Below, one piece after another: positions 57,666 to 64,000 of a stretch of 64,000 bases of DNA; position 1 is the first letter of the stretch, and every line of letters starts with the position of its first letter. This DNA comes from Podarcis raffonei (lineage: Eukaryota; Chordata; Lepidosauria; Squamata; Lacertidae): contig NC_070616.1 of the NCBI RefSeq assembly GCF_027172205.1, positions 20,636,001 through 20,700,000 on the forward strand. The letters are read 5' to 3'. The notes below the pieces were generated by a model, which was not told where the DNA came from, did no database searches, and worked only from the letters and a program-made list of their open reading frames with translations. The position numbers and the translations under genes are program-made.

Positions 57666-58330
57666 CAGCATCGCTTTCTGCCTCCCCCCCCCCGCCCCTT
57701 TGCTTTTTGCACGGCATGGCACCTCGCCAGCCTAAGGCGCTCGCGAGGGGGAACAGGTGGGAGAGCGGGAGCCTTAGAATGCAGAGAGCGAAGCATGATC
57801 GACGGGGGAACGCCCGCCCAATCAGGAACGATAGACTGGTCCCGCCTCCCGCGGCGCGACACCGGCCAATCGCCTGGAGGGACCAGGCCGACGCTCCCGC
57901 CCTCCGCTCTCGGCGCTTCAGCGGCGGCCAACGACAACCGAGCGAATGTGCCTCCCTCCCTCCAATGGGAGGCGCCCGTGTTGGTAACGGCGCCGCCAAT
58001 GGTAGCGAGAGTCGGAGTCCCTGGTAACGGAGCCGGGGCTGCGCCGGGCCGCCTCCAAAGCATGTGGAGCTGCGGGGGGCGCCGGCGGCGGCGTCTCTTC
58101 GCGGGCGCCTTCCTGCTGGTGTTGGCCATCGTCGTGCTGAGCAGGTGAGAGGAGCCGCTGAGGAGAAAGGGGCGGGGCCTGGACGCGATATGCTAATCTG
58201 GCCCCGCCTCCTGCCGGCCGAGCCCCGCCCTTCCCTAGGAGGGCTCCGCCCATGCCCATGTATGGGCAAAAGACCCCCCCATTCCATCCACCCTTTGGAG
58301 CGCCCATAGACCCTTCATCCCTCTTTCTCC
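57660..58330. promoter_or_regulatory. CpG island and promoter of the GLB1L-like gene
   Basis: CpG-rich block around the exon. Four CCAAT boxes in the same orientation occur at 57818, 57866, 57962 and 57996, upstream of the ATG at 58062. Long minus-strand ORFs here are GC-rich shadows. Confidence 0.75.
58062..58144 (+). CDS. GLB1L2/GLB1L3-like beta-galactosidase gene, first coding exon
   Basis: 83 coding bases: MWSCGG, a run of Arg, then a hydrophobic stretch (LFAGAFLLVLAIVVL) and SR, ending AGCAG|GTGAGA. This basic-then-hydrophobic N-terminus has the layout of human GLB1L2 (MTTWSLRRRPARTLGLLLLV). The position directly after ACAD8 on the same strand fits GLB1L3/GLB1L2 at human 11q25. It would act as a signal peptide or signal anchor for a family-35 glycoside hydrolase relative. 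The exon lies in a CpG island. No second exon is found in the remaining 5.85 kb, so the first intron must be longer than that. Which paralogue it is cannot be told from 27 residues. Confidence 0.6.
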
Positions 58331-58529
58331 CAGCCCCATTCTAGTGGGAGGGGGTGAAATCCAGGCTTCTCCTCTTTTACTCCTAGGGTGACCCCCACCC
58401 ACCTTCAATGGAACATGTTTTCACCATGGTCCTCTGCCCCCCATTTTTGCCTCCCCCCCACCTTTCCAAATTATATACAGCATAAGGTTGCTTTAGGTAT
58501 AAAGAGTGAACCTGCCTCGCAAGGTTGTT

Positions 58530-58865
58530 CATAGAATTGGACAAGTTGGACTGGAACCAGGGGTCATCTAGTTCAGCCCCCTGCACAACTAGATCATCCA
58601 TGAGAGATGGCCATCCAACCTCTGCTAAAAACCTTTCAGTGAAGGGGAGGCTGCCACCTCCAAAGGGAGTCAGCTCCACCGTCGAACAGCTCTTCTCATC
58701 AGAAAGTTCTTCTTGACATTTAGTGGGAATCTCCTTTCTTGTAACTTGAAGTTCAGGTCCTACCCTCCAGAACAGGAGAAAACAAGCTAGCTCCATCTTC
58801 CATGTGACAGCCCTTTAGGTATTTGAAGATGGCTATCATGAAGCTTTTCCTGTTCACATGCTCTG
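58530..58865 (-). mobile_element. CR1 LINE 3'-end copy
   Basis: Same CR1 3' region as at 39661-39995 (CATAGAATTGG..., CTGACAG/TGACAGCCCTTTAGGTATTTG), within the GLB1L-like intron. Confidence 0.78.
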
Positions 58866-59097
58866 TCTCTGCAAATGAAACTGCTCTAATGATCTTAGAG
58901 ATAGGGGGGGAAAATAGCACCCCAAGTTGCAGGACCTATTTTGTAGAACTTCTCTAAGGAGATGTGCGAGTCTAGTTCTCCTCAGAATTGTACACAACCA
59001 TATTAATTGACAGGTACGTTTGTCAACTGACTAGAAATGACCAGCTGGTTGGTTCAGAAATCAGCAGTTCTCTCCAGTAGCCCCTATTCAGCAGAAC

Positions 59098-59175
59098 CTG
59101 AAGGGTTAGCTCAGTCAGTAGAGCAGTAGACTCTTAATCTCGGTTGTGGGTTTGAGCACCAGGTTGGGCAGAGAT
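59098..59175 (+). mobile_element. tRNA-Lys-type SINE head
   Basis: TTAGCTCAGTCAGTAGAGCA and ACTCTTAATCTCGG resemble tRNA-Lys, but the acceptor-stem and T-arm sequence is degraded and followed by SINE-like text. Confidence 0.6.
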
Positions 59176-62100
59176 ATTACATTAGCCCATGCCAGCAAGG
59201 TCAGTGGTGAAGAATGATGGGAGTTGATTTTACGGATGACTTATTAAAAACATGGTGTACTAAACTGCATTTTTAAAAATGTCTGAGAAGGTCCATTTGC
59301 AATTTCTCAAGCTTGCTGCCTGTACCCTGGTCTCTAACCATTACATCTTTGAACTGGGGCATGTATAGTTACTCCAGGGTGCATACGTAGACAGGAAGGT
59401 GCCCTCCAGTGCACTTTAGTTCTTTTTGAGAATCATAGGAGAGAGAACTCAAAGCTTTCTAGTATATCTTTAACCAAAATGAGAAACTTCCTCCATCCTC
59501 TTAAATCAGTGTCAGATGGGCAATTCCAAGGTAAACAAGATCAGAGAGGAAGAAGGAACTCTTAGCAATATGCAGAACGGTGGGTGAGTGTTAACACATA
59601 TGAGCGTGTCCTGTTCTCATCTGAAATATTGAAACATTTGTAAGCAGCCTGGCTTGATTGATTGTGCTTTTCTAGGCAGTTTGCCCCTGCAGCCCTCCAT
59701 CAGAGATTCACATTACCTCTCTCCTTAGCTCAAGACCAAGGCATTTAAAGCACATCCCAATCCTCAAGCAATCCTGGGAACTGTAGTTTCTTAAGGGTTC
59801 TGGCAAGTTGTAGCAATGTGAAGGATTTTTGGGGTGGGTGGGGGATGTGCTTTAAATGTATGGCATGTACACAGCTCAAAGAGTTTAGAGGACACACATT
59901 CAGTCTTAAGAACTCTGAGAAGTTGTAAATCATTATAACAGGAAGATAGTGAGCCATGTTTACACATGACACATGTACAGCACTGAACATATGAGAGAGT
60001 CTGGGATTGTGCCCACTGGCCAAGCAAGAAAGGGCCTTATGCATGCACAGCTCTTACTTGTGTTCAGTCAGGAAACAACCTGACTGCCCAAAGGCTCTTG
60101 GTGTGCATGTAGGAAGAGCCTTTTCTTTCTAATGTTATTTGGGTGAGCCTGGCCATTGGGTGCAATCCAGCTCCTCACTTATATTACTACCAATGCAATA
60201 TTTGATTTTTTAAAAAAAGTTTTCCAGTAACCTTCCACTTTTGCAAGGTGCAAGACCCCTTATGCAGCCTTGAAAGGAAACCCACAAAAGTTACTAGCCT
60301 TCAAAAAATAATAATTGTTCACTATCCTGAGAAGAGACTAATAGCCTGCATTTCCATAGAAAAGGGGAAGCACATTCCTGCCTTCTGAGGCTAGTATGGA
60401 AATGTAGACTAGTGGCTGCTTAGCAGGCTAGTAAAAACATGGCCTTCTAAGCAGACTGGATGGAACGACCAACTCGCTCACTGGCCTTCAGAGAACTACT
60501 TGTCACCTATAGCTACCAGGTTCATTGTCAGATAAAAGGCTGCCTTTCATTGTTACATGACACTTGCTTCCATACAGCAACCTGGAGTTGCCACAATGCA
60601 GCCCAGAGATCCTGTTGCGTTTAAACATTAAAGGCGGTGCTCAACTAATTAGCTGTGCATTTGCAAGAATCACCACTAGTTCAATTAGACTTCCCCTGTC
60701 TCTCCCTCTCTGTCCCAGCATTACCCCTGCATGTCCCCTCTACCCAGATCTGCTATCCAGGGCTGGGGAAAACTCATAATAGATTCAGGACTAGGGAAGA
60801 GAGAGGGAGAATGTTCTGTTGTGCACTGAGAAATCCTAGCATTGATGAAACCAGCAACTTAGTGCTACTTTGGCTATAACCCCCAGGACATAAGAATCTT
60901 TCTGGATCAGGTCAGTGGCTGATATTGTCCGGCATCCTTTTCCAACAGTGACCACCAACTGTGGGAAACCTGATTAACAACAGCACTCTTCCCACTGGTG
61001 ATCCCCAAGAACGTATTTAGAAGCATACTGTCTTCGACAGTGGAGGTAGAACATAGCTTTTGTGGGGCTAGCAGACATTGATAGCCGTATACTCCATAAA
61101 TTTATCTAATCCTCTTTGGTATCTAATCTCCTCTTTTGACTATATTCCTCACATTGATCCTGCACTGGCCTTTTAGCCCACTCTCCTCTCCTGTCTGGTG
61201 TAACAAGTAGGACTTCAGTTCTATCAACAGTAGGCAGGGAAGGAAGGGGAGCGAAGGGACTGGTGAAAGGTTTGGCATCTCAGCAGCTTTATATCCTTCC
61301 GGTGCATCAGCATGTTTAAAGAGACAAGCAATATTTCTCAAGTGGTTGTCTGGCAGCCAGTGAGAGGAAATGTACTGGTTTATTGTACCTGAGTGCATTT
61401 TTCTTTTTAGGTCATGAATAACTGCATTTTGCGGTTTACATGATCACTTACTGTGTCACTATAAAACTTGCAGCACAAACCTAAACATGTTTACTTGGCA
61501 CAGTGGTGGGGAACCTGTGGCTGTGCAGATGCTGTTGGACTCTGATTCCCATCCTTTGCCTTGTTGACTGAGGCTAAGGGAAATTGGGGACCAACAACAT
61601 CCAGACGACCACAGGTACCCCATGCGTGAGGTTCGAGAAGTGGGGCTTCAAGTGTGTCTAGGATTGCAGCCTTGATCAGCTTTAACCCAAGTCAAACCTA
61701 GAAAAATTCCACATAAACAAGACATATACAATTCAGGCTGATCTTCCAGAAACTGCCAACCAGGTAATGCAAGCAGTCAGTTTCTCCTGGTGTGTGTCTC
61801 AGATTAAATACACTTCAGATGTTAGTGCACTGCCGAATGCTTGAAGCAGGGTTTTGAGCTGTAAGGCCAACTCGAAGGCAAGTTTCTGCTCTATAACCAA
61901 CCCTCAGCATTTCTTTTTATTCTCTCTTCCATTTTATTTCTTAACTCCTTTTAGTGCTTCATTTTGTTGTTTTAATTTATTGTTTTATCTCACTGTTTTA
62001 TGGTTCTAAGTCCCCTAAACTGTGAGGCTGCATGAAGCTGGGCTGGGCTGAGCACTTTGCTAGGCAGTGCCAAATGCAAGGTCAAGTCAAAGTTTACAAG

Positions 62101-64000
62101 ATACTAGTTATAAATTAAGAAAGAGAAACATCTTGATTATCAGACCTGTTGACGAGCTGCTGTTCCATTTTGATGATCACAGTGGGGAATAGGAGAGGAT
62201 TTCCCCCTCCCTCTCTTTCACATCATGCTTATAGTGTGTGACTCTAAGCAACATTATTAGGTTATGGTGGTAGGTATTTTGCCTTAAATTAACCTGAAGG
62301 GTGTGATTGTGTATGTGGCTCCAAAGAGATAGCCCCCCCATACCATTTTGGCTGTGGGAGAAAAGACTGCTGATTGAGGGGTGTCTTTGCTTGCTTGTGA
62401 TCTGATAGTTTATGCTCCTTTGTTGTTTTATGTGGGTTTATAATCATCTGTTCCCTGGCTGCACAATGTTCAGTGCTAGCAGTGAACCGACATGGTTGAG
62501 ATTTTATAACTTTCCAGGTAGCAGAGGTGATAGAAAGAAATCTGTGTACTGAAAGACTGCTGCTTGCTCTTCATTTTGAAACATTGGCACACTGGGGCCC
62601 TGTGTCATCCTGCTATTTCTGGTATCCTTTCGGTAGTGGTTCCCCTCCCCATGATGTCCCTTTCACCTGCTGTTGCTTGACAGACACACACAATCTTTTT
62701 TGTATGACTTGGCATCTGGTTTTACAAAACGTCAAAACTAAAGTGTGATTCAGTCCTCGGATAAAGCTATGGGCAGTTGTAGAATGCTTGTAATCTTTCT
62801 GTTTCCTTTGGGATACTGTTTACAGGACAAGCAAGCTATGGTTTATACTGAAGACACATTTGGATGGATTGGCATGCGACACATCCTTTTGGGTTTCCCA
62901 GAATATACCCCATTTCCCTTCCTTGTTTTATACATGTTCTGCCAGATGAACAATTCTATGTGATTTATAAAACTTTCATTTTAAAATATGTAACAGCCTT
63001 GTAAATGGGATCACAAATTATCTTGCTAAAAGACTGGTAGCTTGTGTTGGCCACCAGCATAGAAAGGCAGCATCTTAGCAGGCTCGTAAACAATGAGTCT
63101 TCTACCAAAAGGATGGATAGAGGAGGGATGGAATGACCTGTCCCTCCTGCACCAGCCCACTCAGTCACCTATGTGAAATTCTGGTCACCTGCAGGTGAGC
63201 TGCTAAATAGGAGGCTGTTCCACTACAAAGTAGAGGCTAGTATTGTTCTTTGGAGCTCTGACGTCTGGCAGATTTGGTGCTGTTCAGAGCCCACATGTTT
63301 TAATTACTCCCCCAGCCACCACCAAAAGCCTAGCAAGAGCAGTAGTAATGTAATGTCTTTAATTTGTTATCGCTTTGTGAGGTACAAACAAAGCACTATC
63401 TTCTCCAGCAAGGTGTAGACAATATCTGTCATTGACCCTGCACAGTGCAAACAAAGCAGCAAAGCAAGCATGAAGGAATCTAGGAAACAGGGCATGCACA
63501 CAAAGAAACAAAGAGCAATTCTAAAACAAACAATGCTGTGATTTTATGAAGTAGCAGATAGCCTTTCTAAACCTGCCATCTGCTACTAGAAAAGGGCAGA
63601 ATTGAGCCTGAGGCAAAATAGGCTGATGTCGATTTAGTTCCATCAATGTAGATGGGGGTTTGCAAAGTGATAAAAGCAGAAAAAGTTGGGTTCCTGCCCA
63701 TTACTCCAGCCTTCTGGGCTGCACAGAGTTGCCCTACCTTCATTTCTGGGTGAAAGCATTAAACTGCATTCATCCTTCCAGTTCTCCCCACCCCTTTTTA
63801 TTAAAATAGTTTGCTAGCTATCTCCTGTTTTAAGACCTGGAGACTCGTGGGACCTGGTTGCTGGCTAGAGAAGTTTATTGCTCATAAGCAGAATGGGAAC
63901 ATAGAGAGGGGCTGCTAGCAATGCAATCTAGCATATGGCACAGTCTGACCTACTGTGGTTCTCCCAAGAACTTAACACCAGTAGGACCTGTGCAAGATGC

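Larger units (their letters stand above)
58145..64000 (+). other. Intron 1 of the GLB1L-like gene (to window end)
   Basis: No further exon recognised. Contents: a CR1 3'-end copy (58530-58865, minus), a short tRNA-Lys-type SINE head (59098-59175), CR1/L2-type tail sequence (about 60890-61110), a hairpin-MITE remnant (about 61500-61620) and mostly unique-looking AT-rich DNA elsewhere. Confidence 0.6.

Noticed and set aside
57376-58287. 303-codon minus ORF upstream of the GLB1L-like exon
   Set aside because: Built from the minisatellite and the CpG island; the repeated peptides come from tandem DNA units, not from a protein family.

Overview
The window is nuclear DNA of a squamate reptile. The genes have short vertebrate-type exons with GT-AG introns. 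The intergenic and intronic DNA is packed with repeats typical of lizards and snakes: 5'-truncated L1 copies, CR1/L2-type LINE tails, tRNA-derived SINEs whose tail looks like the Sauria/Bov-B type, and many hAT and Tc1/mariner MITEs. No species can be named safely; a lacertid-like lizard is a guess from the repeat types.

Gene order, left to right, is NCAPD3 (minus, only coding exons 1 and 2 in the window), VPS26B (plus, complete, 6 coding exons, 336 codons plus stop), THYN1 (minus, 6 coding exons, start uncertain), ACAD8 (plus, complete, 11 exons, 412 codons plus stop), and the first coding exon of a GLB1L2/GLB1L3-like beta-galactosidase gene (plus, running off the right edge). This is the same order as human 11q25. 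There are two head-to-head pairs. NCAPD3 and VPS26B share a CpG island at about 4480-5560. THYN1 and ACAD8 share a short promoter at about 35940-36392. VPS26B and THYN1 meet tail to tail at about 21.6-25.8 kb.

The genes do not form one pathway. NCAPD3 is a condensin II subunit, VPS26B a retromer subunit, THYN1 an EVE-domain nuclear protein, ACAD8 mitochondrial isobutyryl-CoA dehydrogenase of valine breakdown, and GLB1L2/3 a glycosidase relative. Reading frames and splice phases agree across every junction joined for VPS26B, ACAD8, THYN1 and NCAPD3.

Repeats fill the rest. Seven non-autonomous hAT elements keep 8-bp target duplications (six exact, one inexact), including one nested inside another. 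Several LINE insertions keep 14-19 bp target duplications. Three Tc1/mariner-like MITEs share a CAGTGGTACC end. Two larger mariner-like elements carry internal tandem duplications. A roughly 95-bp minisatellite lies just upstream of the GLB1L-like CpG island. I found no retroviral or LTR element, no CRISPR array and no free-standing tRNA or rRNA gene. I did not see a clearly new biological system; the most unusual points are in how mobile elements sit in and near the genes.
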